From: Gari tellinella
Lineage: Eukaryota; Mollusca; Bivalvia; Cardiida; Psammobiidae
Assembly (NCBI GenBank): GCA_922989275.2
Contig: OV277862.1
Span: 16,783,543 to 16,847,542 of the forward strand
Direction of reading: 5' to 3'
Length of the DNA stretch: 64,000 nucleotides
In this document: positions 11,119 through 22,000 of the stretch, in pieces
Numbering within the stretch: the first letter of the stretch is position 1
How the letters are laid out: the number at the start of each line of letters is the position of its first letter
Translations under genes and position numbers: made by a program
Notes under the pieces: generated by a model
What the model was told of the DNA's origin: nothing
What the model saw: only the letters and a program-made list of their open reading frames with translations
Databases searched by the model: none

Positions 11119-11342
11119 AAATAATGTCCTTTAGTCTGGTCTATTACTGACTATTAGGGTTATTTTGGCAAACTGATGACAGTTCAAATCATGATCAGAT
11201 GACTCTTTCAGAAGAATATGTACCAGTAATGAGTCAAAGCAGCTGACATAGAACAAGTAATTGTCCCATGTTTACTTTCAAAATGTTTAAAAAGTTCTGA
11301 AGGAGTCCTCTGATCAGGGTCTGCACTATTAGCATGAGTCAT

Positions 11343-13332
11343 TAACCCTTTCTTCCCTGAAACCTCAAATGGACAATTCTAGATTTCAACAAGCACCTTA
11401 GAGCTGATATCCCCTGCCGCAGCGATTGTCCAGAAGAAAGTGGCAAACTTTATTGTGGGAGGAAGGGGCAAATGGTGATCACCTGTCTTTAAAGATCAAC
11501 ATTCAAAAGCTTTTTACAAAGTTTTATAAAATCCAATCAATTTTGTACATTTTAAAGCCTAAACAATACAAAAAATTAAGCCGTTTGTAGCATTATAAAT
11601 CTAAGTATGACAGGGGCAGGTAACTCTTGATTCAAATTCAACAGTAATTAAACACTTTCAAGAACTTATAATTGTGTGCAAGTATTATTAAAAAAAATCA
11701 GAACTGTAGAATTTACTAGAGTGTAAACACATTTTCAACTCATCAAGGGCAGAGTATTCTTGACTAATTTGCACATTTTCGATAATAATTGAACTCATTC
11801 TATAAATAATAGCCATATATGATTTTTTTTTTTTTCAAAATCCATTCACATTTGTACACAATAGCATGTAAACAATAAAGCCATGTTGAGCATTACTAAG
11901 TACATAAAGGGCAGATAACTCTTGCCACAAAGTATCCTATTTTGACAATAATTGCTACCCTTATATTTATATACATCATGTGTAAGTTAAATCAAAATCC
12001 ATTAAAGACTGTAGTTTCTAGATGGTAAAAACTGTTAAATATGGTTTTTTTACTCATCAAGGGCAGATAACTGTTGACTAGTTTCTCCGTTTTTCAAAAA
12101 TAATAACAATTATTTGAAAACTAATAGCCATACATAGTTTAAGAATTTGTTTTATCAAAATTCATGCATATTTATAGATACTAGGATGTAAACAATTCTA
12201 AAATAAAGCATTTTCTATCATTTCAAAGTACATCAAGGGCAGATAACTATTGCCACAAGTATCCTTTTTTGACAATAATTGCACACCTTCAAGAACTTTT
12301 ACTGATAGACATCGTGTGCAAGTATCATTTCAATCCATTCATAATTGTAGTTGCCAGAGAGTAAAAACAGTTAAATATGGCTTTTTTTACTTATCAAGGG
12401 CAGATAACTCATGACTAATTTCTCCGTTTTCAACAATAATCAAATTCATTTGAAAACTAATAGCCATACATAATTCAAGAAAGTTTTTTCAAAAATCCAT
12501 GCATATTTATAGGCTCTAGTATGTAAACAATACCAAAATAAAGCATTTTCTAGCATTTCTAAGTACATCAAGGGCAGATAACTCTTGTCAGAAGTATCCT
12601 TTTTTTACAATAACTGCACACATGCAAGAACTTGTACTTATAGACAATGTGTGCAAGTATAAACAAAATATGTTGAATACTGTAGTTGCTAGAGTGTAAA
12701 AACTGTTAAATATGGCATTTTTAACACAAAAAGGGCAGATAACTCATAAATTCCTAAAATTTTCTGAAATTTTTTTGATTTCCCACGGTGCTCCTATGAT
12801 GACAAATAAGTATACCAAGTTTAATCCAAATCTGTTTATAGGTTTCGGAGATACAGTTGCGGACGGAAAACGTGACGGACGCACGGACGGCATTTTTAAC
12901 ACAAAAAGGGCAGATAACTCATAAATTCCTAAAATTTTCTGAAAAAAATTTGATTTCCCACGGTGCTCCTATGATGACAAATAAGTATACCAAGTTTAAT
13001 CCAAATCTGTTCATAGGTTTCGGAGATACAGTTGCGGACGGAAAACGCACGCACGCACACACGCACGCACACAGGCACACACGCACGCACGGACAGACCT
13101 AAAACAGTATCCCTCTGCCTTTCGGCAGGGGATAATTAAGTCTAGTCCAGTTTTGACTTTTTAGGTTGATTTTTACAATATATATCAAGATGACAAACAG
13201 TGTAGACCCTGATCAGAGGGCTCCTTAAGGAGCCCTCTGATCAGGGTCTACAGTTTGCATAGGTTGAGTATACTCTTCACAAGTACAGTTTGCTAATGAT
13301 GCATATATGCATGACTAGGGTTCAAAGAGTTA
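11343..13332. mobile_element. Family B MITE split by a 1.7-kb composite repeat element
   Basis: Family B starts at TTAACCCTTTCTTCCCTGAA (11342), stops near 11390, resumes at 13136 (TTAAGTCTAGTCCAG) and ends at CAAAGAGTTAA (13332). The insert, about 11413-13134, begins TATCCCCTGCCG and ends CGGCAGGGGATA. It holds degenerate repeats around AAGGGCAGATAACTC, then two 185-bp direct repeats (12712-13080) with GTTTCGGAGATACAGTTGCG, and an ACGCAC-rich run at 13045-13095. The open frames at 12712 and 12857 are translations of the direct repeat. Confidence 0.7.
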
Positions 13333-13765
13333 ACCCATTACCCCATAGCCTGATTCTAGTTTTGAAAATAGGTGACCACTTAAAAGTAGGTTGAAAGTAA
13401 TTAAGGCGCATTCTGCTTTACTTTCAGCCTGCTTTAAGCTACCATCTCCTAGAATATAGAAACTATTTCTTATCATACATATTCATAATTGTAAAATATT
13501 GAACTATTTTCTATAGTTTTGGAATAAGTTAAATGTGTAAGAATGCGTATTTATGCGGTAATGGGTTATGTAGAAACTGGAAGAGACCATTTGAAAAGTC
13601 TATAGTGTAAGAGTTAAGCATCTGAACACAAGTCAGGGCTCCAGATAAGAGGGAGTAAACTGAACAAAACTAACATTTTCTCTCTTGTTTCAGCACCAAA
13701 TCCTATGGTGATACTACTCATTAGAATGGTCTCAAAGAAAGATACTCCCCTTATTTGGAGCTTTT
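13329..13765. mobile_element. Family A copy and truncated family C copy
   Basis: Family A spans about 13329-13568 (TTAACCCATTACCCCATA to GGTAATGGGTTA); its left core arm is partly deleted. Family C spans about 13634-13763, starting AGGGCTCCAGATAAGAGG, with a collapsed core. Confidence 0.65.
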
Positions 13766-13970
13766 GTTTTTGAGTGGCCACAATAGCAGTTTTACGGTGG
13801 TTTTGTCCAGGAATTTTGAGATATCCAAAATAAAGCAAAGGATGTAAAAAGTACACATATTGGCACTAAAATATAACACCAGACTATCTGCTGGTATCTG
13901 GTTTATTTACATGTATATTGTACAGGTATATACAGTGGCTGTTTGTTTAATTTAGCTGGTTTTGTACATT

Positions 13971-14666
13971 TTACTTCTTCTTGGATACACCAACAGTATG
14001 TCCAGTGGTCTTCGCATGCTGACCTTTCACTCTCAGGCCCCAGTAGCGACGGAGACCTCTGTGAGCCCTGATTTTCTTCAGACGCTCAAGAGCCTCACGG
14101 AGCTTGTAGTCAAGAGCGTTAGACATAACCTGGGTGTATTTACCATCTTTTACATCCTTCTGTCTATTCAAAAACCAGTCGCGGATTTTGTACTGTCTGG
14201 GGTTTTGTACAATTGTCATAACTCTTTCAATTTCCTCCTCAGACAATTCACCAGGCGCCCGTTTCATAAAACTTTTTACGACAAATATTATATTGTCGTA
14301 AGTCCAAACTTTAAAATACATTTAATTTCTGATTTCTCTATCTAATCCTGTCTTGTGACATCTTTTTTTAATCGTCTTTTCAAGATGATTCCAAAAAGAT
14401 GTCACAAGACAGGATTAGATTGAGAAATAAATAATTGAGACTTTGATAATCTGACTTACGGCAACTTTTGTCGTACGATGTTTTATGAAACAGCCGGCAG
14501 CTCTTTTGGAAAGATCAACATCTGCCTTCTTGCACACCACATTGGCGTAACGTCTGCCAACACCCTTGATGGCCGTCAAAGCAAACATGATGTTACGATG
14601 TCCATCAATATTCGTGTTCATAACACAAAGAATGTGTTGGAATTTCTCAGGAATAACCAACGACAT
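13971..14666 (-). pseudogene. RPS18: RPS18 processed pseudogene, interrupted by a hairpin MITE
   Basis: Small ribosomal subunit protein uS13 is recognisable in two halves. 14666 down to about 14499 gives [19 protein letters not shown] and on to DVDLSKRA. About 14255 down to 13971 gives [20 protein letters not shown] and on to the C-terminal TVGVSKKK and stop. The halves meet at the family's SKRA-GEL junction, so the parent frame was intronless, unlike typical animal RPS18 genes. Signs of decay are several losses of conserved Arg (HILC, IDGH), loss of the RRGR segment near the C-terminus (TTGHTVG), and about 240 bp of palindromic DNA in the middle. The leader begins with a pyrimidine run (CTTTTTCACG) like a 5' TOP start. 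No clear poly(A) tail or flanking duplication remains. Confidence 0.8.
14256..14498. mobile_element. Foldback MITE inside the RPS18 pseudogene
   Basis: The ends are CGCCCGTTTCATAAAAC and GTTTTATGAAACAGCCG, enclosing an inverted repeat centred near 14377 (CCTGTCTTGTGACATC with its complement). The same ends, GGGCCCGTTTCATAAAAC, define another copy at 47887-48029. An exact target duplication is not resolved. Confidence 0.7.
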
Positions 14667-14740
14667 GGCTGCGCTGAGCGTGAAAAAGCTATATGCCGTA
14701 GCTTGTTTATTCCTATAGTCATGACGCAATGAAAAATCAT

Positions 14741-15266
14741 TAAACCATTACCCCATAACCTGTTTCTAGATTTGAAGTCAAGCAGCCACTTAAAATAGGT
14801 TGAAAGTAAAGCAGAATGCATTGGAAGGTGCATTCTGCTTTACTTTCAGCCTGCTTCCTGATACCATCTGCTATTGAATATTTTTCTTATGGTGCATATT
14901 CATGAAAGTATAAATTTCAATTATTTGAATCATTTTTTTTCAGTGGTGGAATAAATAAGAGGTAAATAGGAAGATGAATGTATAGCAGAAAGCCAGTTTA
15001 TGTGCTTTCTGTTTTACTTTTATCTTGCTTTAACCCTTTCCTCCATAGAAATGCCTTTTTAGCACATTTAATATATTCCTCCACTGAAGAAAATAGTTCC
15101 AATTTATTAAGTCATGAGAATGAACCATAAGAAATATTTGCTAAATCCTTGCTGCTGGAAGTTTAAAGCAGGCTGAAAGTAAAGGCACATTCTGCTTTAC
15201 TTTCAACCTGCTTTAAGAAATCACCTGTCTTCAAAACAAGAACTGGGCTATGGAGTAAAGGGTTAA
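14741..15266. mobile_element. Two family A copies around a family D fragment
   Basis: Copies lie at about 14741-14960 (core 14790-14858) and about 15029-15266 (TTAACCCTTTCCTCCATAG to GGAGTAAAGGGTTAA). Between them at 14975-15028 is a family D core remnant (GCTTTCTGTTTTACTTTTA). Confidence 0.65.
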
Positions 15267-15314
15267 GTGGACATCTACCCTAACATGCATTAAAATATAA
15301 CTGAGTTTGCACTT

Positions 15315-15485
15315 GTATATGGCAGTCTTTGCTTCACGTTTTTCGGACCACTTGCCCAAAACTGACAAAAGCTAGGTTTTTCACTGTAATTATAATGTGC
15401 CAAATTCTGAATATTACTAATTCGTATGCAAATACCACTTGCCCGAATCAGAAATCACCTGCTCCAGGTTTAGGGCAAATACTTC
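15315..15485. mobile_element. Family G repeat fragment
   Basis: It carries GGCAGTCTTTGCTTCACG, CCACTTGCCCAAAACTGAC and the closing GGTTTAGGGCAAAT, as in the copies at 3793-4165 and 33735-34023. It lies just 3' of TP53RK, possibly within its 3' UTR. Confidence 0.5.
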
Positions 15486-15564
15486 TATGGCTATGGAGAG
15501 CAGGGTCAAAATTGAAAAGAAAGCTTAAAAGTAAAGGGCAAATAAAGATTTTTCTGTGATCCAT

Positions 15565-16049
15565 TTATCCAACCATTGTCCTCTTCCTGCCTCTCATCCT
15601 TACTTCATCCAATTTAGCTATCACATCATTGGACTCTTTGTTTTCTTTCTTATATGCCTTTAAAACTGCTTCAAATAAAGCTTCAGTATTTGGATGGGTG
15701 CTCAGCAAAGCTCTCTCAAATACATACAGATCCACCCCTTTATCTTCTGCTGTGCCTTCAGAGTAGCTAAGCCCAAAGTCTATTAACACAATGTCAAGAT
15801 CAGCCAGGGATCCTCGGAGAAGCATGTTTGAAGTTGTTAGATCTCCATGTATAAGTTTACCAGCATGCATTTTGCCAAGTAAAGTTCCCACATGTTCAGC
15901 AAGTGGTAGAAGTTTGTCAATGGCTGATTCTGGCTCAGTTTTTTGTGTGTGAACAATAAAGTCTCTCACTGTCTGTGAGTTGCAAATGTCCTCCATGAAA
16001 AAGGTGCTTGTGTTTTGGTCAACAAAGTAGAGGGATGGAACTGGGATAC
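15565..16049 (-). CDS. TP53RK: TP53RK exon 2
   Basis: It follows the minus-strand acceptor ATTTCAG and begins GT-ATC-CCA (IPVPSLYFVDQNTSTFF). It carries the catalytic HGDLTTSN and DFGLS motifs and the terminal RKRTMVG. The ATG at 15996 is internal. Confidence 0.93.
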
Positions 16050-19000
16050 CTGAAATGAAATTGATGATGTGTACAATGTAATCAACCCTATCTTCAACAG
16101 CTTGTTTTCAGTATTGAAAAAAGACGGTTGCTTAACCCGTTACCCAATAAATACGCCTTTTTACGTCTCAAATCTATTCCTTCACTGAAGAAAATAATTC
16201 CACTTTATAATTATAGTACTCTAAGTAATGAATATTTAGCATAATAATTTTTTTCTAGATCCATGAAGATAGTAGCTTAAAGCAGGTTGAAAGTAAAGCA
16301 GAATATAAAGTGGCTATGGGGTAATTGGTTAAAGTAGGCTGGAAGGTTTTTTGCTACCATCTGCTAAGATACTGGGGTACGTATTACAGCAGATATTTAG
16401 CTCAAAGCAGACTAAAAGTAAAGCAGATTGCACCTTAAAGTGTATTCTGCTTTACTTTCAACCTGCTTTCAGTGGTCAACTGTCTTCAAAACTAGATACA
16501 GGCTATCGAGCATAGAGTTTACATAAGCTGTTTTATAAAAGTAATTTACCTGTAGTTCAAACGCAATGTTTTTACATAATTTGCACACACAAAAATGACT
16601 GTATAAGCATGTCAAACTGTAATTCAACTGTTTGTTTGTTTGTTTTAGTTTACTTCTGTTTCTGCATATGTGCAACTTGGGCTAATTGGATGTCCAACAG
16701 ACAGGGAAGCAGATACAGAGCCTGAGAATCTGGGTGACGCCCTAGTTTTTTTTTTTATAGAGCCCTGTGATTCTTTTACTTGCCCATTGTAAAGCACTGA
16801 TACATGGGACCTCTGTTTAAAGTCTCATCCAAAGGACTTTATTTCAACTGTACCTCTTACTTTTCTGAAAAATTCAAAACATAGGGTTTGATCCCAGCAG
16901 TTGACTCCAACATTTCCCATTACTCTTTGAACCCTAGACACGCATATACCAGGGTTGTTATTTAAGTTCGTAGACTTTTTTCACAAAAGCTTAAGTTATC
17001 GTAGCTGAAAAATGAAACAAGCACCACTGGAAACGTTGTTCCCTTTCTGATTATAAGACGTAATTTCATATCAGTACATAAAGCCATGGTTAACTTTTAG
17101 GGATTTAAATAAAGGTACCTCAGTAGACCCGGGGCACGGTCTGGCAATAAAGCGACATCAAATTGACGTCAAGTGTTTTTACAACAACTTAAACTAAAGG
17201 TTCATTATTTTACAAAGTAACTTCCAGTGAGTCGGATACATTTATCATGGTGCTTTATCCATTTGTCTTATGTGTCTGTATACTCCTGTTCATTTAAGGT
17301 TGACACAATATTCTTTGATCTGGTCACTAATTCGTTCACTTAGTCAAATTTAATGAATGTTTGCATTACAGTACCAAAACACCTGTATAGTTCGTTCTCT
17401 TTAATCGATGTTTGTCCTTTTTAAAACTGTCCGAGCCATTAGAAAATAACTGTTAGACAAGAAGTTAACCTCATATTAGTTTTCCGAATCATATTCAATG
17501 TCTCTGTAAGGGATTTCCCTAATTGAACACACTCTTTTATCAACACTATTGTTTCGACGTCACCTGTTAACGTCATTTTGGTTAAACAAAAAAGGTTACA
17601 AAATGCTTACAGCGATAGATTAAAGCATTGTCAAAACGAGATGCAAGGACGTATTATTTTCAAATTTCAAGGACATTACGTCATAACATCGTTTTTGTGT
17701 CATACGCCTTTGCACTTAAGTTTAATGTCAAATGACAAACTTATGGGACTGTTTTTAGAACAAGGCAAAATTTGAAAATGGCGTGCCCCGGGAATCGTTA
17801 CATGGATTGCTATGGAGACCATTTATCACAACTTGCAAATTTATAAACATTTTGAAAATATAAATCATTTTCGGAACAAGAAGACGTTATTTATCAATAA
17901 TATACCATTTAGGGCATTATATTCCAAATAATTGATGACGTAGAAAAATAAGGACAAAAGTCTACGAACTTAAAAAACAACCCTCGTATGCGTCATTTGC
18001 AAACAGCGCACCTGTGAGGAGAACACTGTTTGTTATTTTGATATATATAAAAATCTACCCTAAAAAGTAAAAAATGGACTAGACTAAATTGAAATCTAGA
18101 ATCGTCCATTTGAGGTTTCAGGGAGGAAAGGGTTAACCAAAAACTTGACACCATGAAGGTAAAGCAGGTTGTTTGTATTTAAAGATTTATTTGGGATATA
18201 CATGTATATATTTCAACATACATTAAGGTGGTAATTAAGCCCCTAATGGCATTTGGCTAGTTAATGCCAGTCAATATCAGTACATGTATTCTGCAAATTA
18301 AATAATCAGTGTCCAAATGAAATAAACAAAAACATCCCCAATGGTCACATTTGACCCAGATTATCTATCTATCTATCTGTTCATACAACACCCTCATATG
18401 AGTATTACGTGCAGCTGCGCGTCTGTGCGAATTAGTTAAGAAAAAAGTAAAAGTAAGACAGAAGAAATTAGGTAAGAAGGTCTCTGGTGTAGGGGTGTAA
18501 CAATACAGTGAAAACTGAATTGCAATATATTGCAATACAGAGGAACTGTATTGCAATATATTGTGGCAACTTGTAAGTACAAAAATTGGGTAGAAATTAG
18601 CCTTGAAAACTTACTTTAAGCATTGAAAGGATAAAAGGAGGACAAAATTTCAAATATTTAAGTACATGAAGTTGATTTACAGGTCATTGACCAAGTTATA
18701 TTTTCTATTTGTTCAATATGATATTTTTTTTCTTTAAATTTCTACTATATAGAATATTGCAATACGGAAAAACTGTATTGCAATATTGCCGTATTGTTAC
18801 ACCCCTACTCTGGTGTCAACTGAATGTCCACACCCGTCAATGCTTGAAGTTGAACATCAATTGACGAGAATAACATATCACTCTACGTATAGTACCGAGT
18901 TTAAGATAAGATAAGCTTTATTTTGAGTCGGCAAGACATATACAAATAACAGAAGTTGGCCTGATCACATAAGAGGCATACTACCTTAATCTACTAAAGT

Positions 19001-22000
19001 GGCTAAAATCTGCTTTACTTTGCCAGCCATCTTAAACAGAGAAGTAACTTTAAGTAAGTCAGCTGGATGAAGGTATTGTCCTTCAGTCCCGGATTTACCG
19101 GGGGGGCACAGGGGGCACGTGCCCCCCCAGCTGAGCCGACTTTTTTTTTTTAACTTACTCTTTTTAACTTCTGAGACACCACTAAGCTCTACGGTTCTAC
19201 TATATTGGCGTGTGCCCCTTATTTGGCCCCTAAATTTTACTGTCTGGACACAGCGGGGTGCCTACTTTATTTAGATAACATTATAGCCCTGGGGCACATG
19301 TTTGGTAGTGGGAACAATACACCCTTACACTGGTTTAATCATGTTTGCTAAGCGCTTTGTTTTACAGCTATTTCAACCTAATAAGCGTTTTAGTGATTCG
19401 GATCACAGTTAACAGGTGCATCATGTTCCCTATGCAGCAGGAGTTTGGTTAGTCTGGTTAAGTTCTTATAAGGAAAAATACAGATCACACACTGTTACTG
19501 TCACCATGAAAAGCAAGTTGACAAGAATAGATTCATTCCAAGACTGCGACCATCGCATCGTTTAAGATTGTTACAGAAAGATGAGAAAAGACAGTTACTT
19601 AACAGTTTACCCCATAGCCTGCCATTTAGTTAACAGGTGACTACTTAGAGCAGATTGACAAGTAAAGCAGAATGTGCATTCAGGCACATTCTGCTTTATT
19701 TCCAGCCTACTTTAAGTTACCATCTACAAATATACTAGGCTATAAATACTAAATATATTTCTTACGGTAAATATTCGTGACTGTCTAAATAAGAAATAAT
19801 TTTTTTCAGAGGATGAATAAGTTAGAGGCGTATGTATGGGTTAATCCTTCAGAAGTCCTCGATCAGGGTCTACACTGTCTGTCATTATATATAGTATTGT
19901 AAAAATCGTTTCTTAGTGTCACTGGAATTGTTCATTTGATGTTTTAACTCTTTCCTCCCTGAAACTTCAAATGGACAACCCCAGTTTCCATTTAAGTATA
20001 GTCCATTTCTGACCTTTAAGGGTTGTTTTTGTCAATGTTTTGCGATATGACATACAGTAAAGACCCAAATCAGAGGAGCACTCTGATCTGGGTGTTCACT
20101 GTTTGCATAGGACAAGTGCACTTTTCACATGTATACTGTTTGAAAAGGACGCCTAAATGCGGGACAAGGTTTCAAAGGGTTATGGGAGAATGATTTAAGT
20201 TTGAATTAACTGTAAGTAAACTGCAGTGTACTAGCGACCAGAACTCTTGTCCTGTACGGGCAATGCTGACCCAGACCAGAGGGTTAGTAAATGAGCCCTC
20301 TTATCCCGATCTGCACTGAAAAAGTGCATAAAGAGCTTCTGGGGTCTGCACTGTGTGTAATTTTGTAATAAATTGAATATGTTAACAGTTAAATAGCGAC
20401 TGGAAAACTTGTTCTGTACAAACAGCGAATATCCAGGTCAGAGGGCTCCTAAACGCTCAGGTTCTGCATTGTTGACGTTTTGTAATAAATTGTATAAAAC
20501 AACCTTAAGGGTGTATCAATGTCATGAATTTAAGAAATTTTCAAAGTATATGAAAACACTTAATGATGGTTTTGTATTGAAGAGCTATTTAAGGTGAATG
20601 AAAAAATAGAAAAAGTATACATTTTGGTGAACAACAGTTGGCTCCATGGCCATGTAAAATTTACCCCACCCACTTTCTCTTATTTTGTCCTTTTCAAACA
20701 GTCCGCTTCAATAAAATCCATTTTAAATGAAAACAAATATGATAATTTGGTTTTGTGTTATTTATTTCCTATCTATGGTAGTATTTCTTCATACAAAAAC
20801 TAATTTAAGAGAAAACAAGCACCAAATGGGAAATTTATAAAGCTCTAAATATCATCGATATGGTACTTTTTTGTAAATTTTGTAAGGGGAGATAACTCTT
20901 TTTACTTTAATAACTCAAAATTTTCAACACTGACCTTTCAATTTCTTTTCATATTTTGAACTGCCTTAGCATTTGCTTTCATTTGGTAGAATATAAGAAA
21001 AAGTTTAATACTAGAACTATTTCATTTTCAAACTTTTTTACTTTTTTTTCATAAAATAAAAAATCTAATAAAATCATGCCCTATAAAAAGCATATTTTTG
21101 ATATTCGAGGATCCACATCGTTCAAATCTGGTGCCTGCTTTGTCTAAATTTGGTTTCTATATATGTGAGAAAAAAAACCCACCATAGACGTGAAATAAAT
21201 AATGAAAACCCAAATTACCATGTTTGTTTTGTTTTGAAATAGATTTTACTGAAGCTTGTACTCTGAATGGGTAAAATTGGAGAGAAAAAGTCCAAATTTG
21301 ACATACCTTTTTCAAATCGCTGTAGCTCGAAAAAAGGACACCACCATATATATTTTTTTCCATTTTTTTATTCATCATAAATTGCTCTTCCAAAAGAACA
21401 ATGATAGAAAAAAGTTTGATACTTTGAAAAAATCGCTTATGGGTTGGATACACCCTTAAATGGACGAGTCTTAATTGGAATTGTTAATGTAATGTTAGTG
21501 GGGAGAGTTAGTTTCAAGGTGCACTATGTCATTTTTTGATATATTGTAAAAGTAGAACCTTGAATTTAATCGTAAATAAGAGGGCATTGAAGGCATTGAT
21601 GCCGCTCACCTGTTGTAATGAAGCCTGATAGGTATACCTTTGAGTTTCACCCAAAATCGAAGTTAAAAAGCTTAATCTAAACCCATCCCAATTTGTAAAC
21701 AATATTGGAATACAACATATATTTTAGTATAGTCGATTACATCAAGGGCCGATGAACTGCACATTGAGTGTACATGTTGTCACAATTTTATTAAGCTATG
21801 CCCAATGACAGGGACAGTTTATACTATGAATATTAAACATGTAGTATCATTATCTCTGAACCGCTTTTGGGATTTCATAAAGGATATTTACATCATTCAT
21901 TTGAAGTAAACTTTCTTCTGAGAATATTCTCAGAATGCTACCAGAATGCACCATTTTATTGTTCATTTCAAAAGATTTCACCATATTATGTACTGGTTTC

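Noticed and set aside
12712..13102. Two similar ORFs (about 70-81 codons) as a duplicated gene
   Set aside because: They are the 185-bp direct repeat of a transposable element; the second ends in a microsatellite translation.
13971..14729. RPS18 as a functional two-exon gene with the palindrome as intron
   Set aside because: No GT donor or AG acceptor lies at the SKRA|GEL junction, conserved Arg residues and the RRGR segment are lost, and the insert matches a dispersed foldback family.
15329..15559. 76-codon ORF just downstream of TP53RK on the plus strand
   Set aside because: Most of it is family G repeat sequence (also at 3936-4151 and 33735-34023).
19091..19320. G-rich and C-rich runs near 19100 and 22900 as regulatory G-quadruplexes
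   Set aside because: They lie in transposon-end sequence (CCCGGATTTACC-type) and have no gene nearby.
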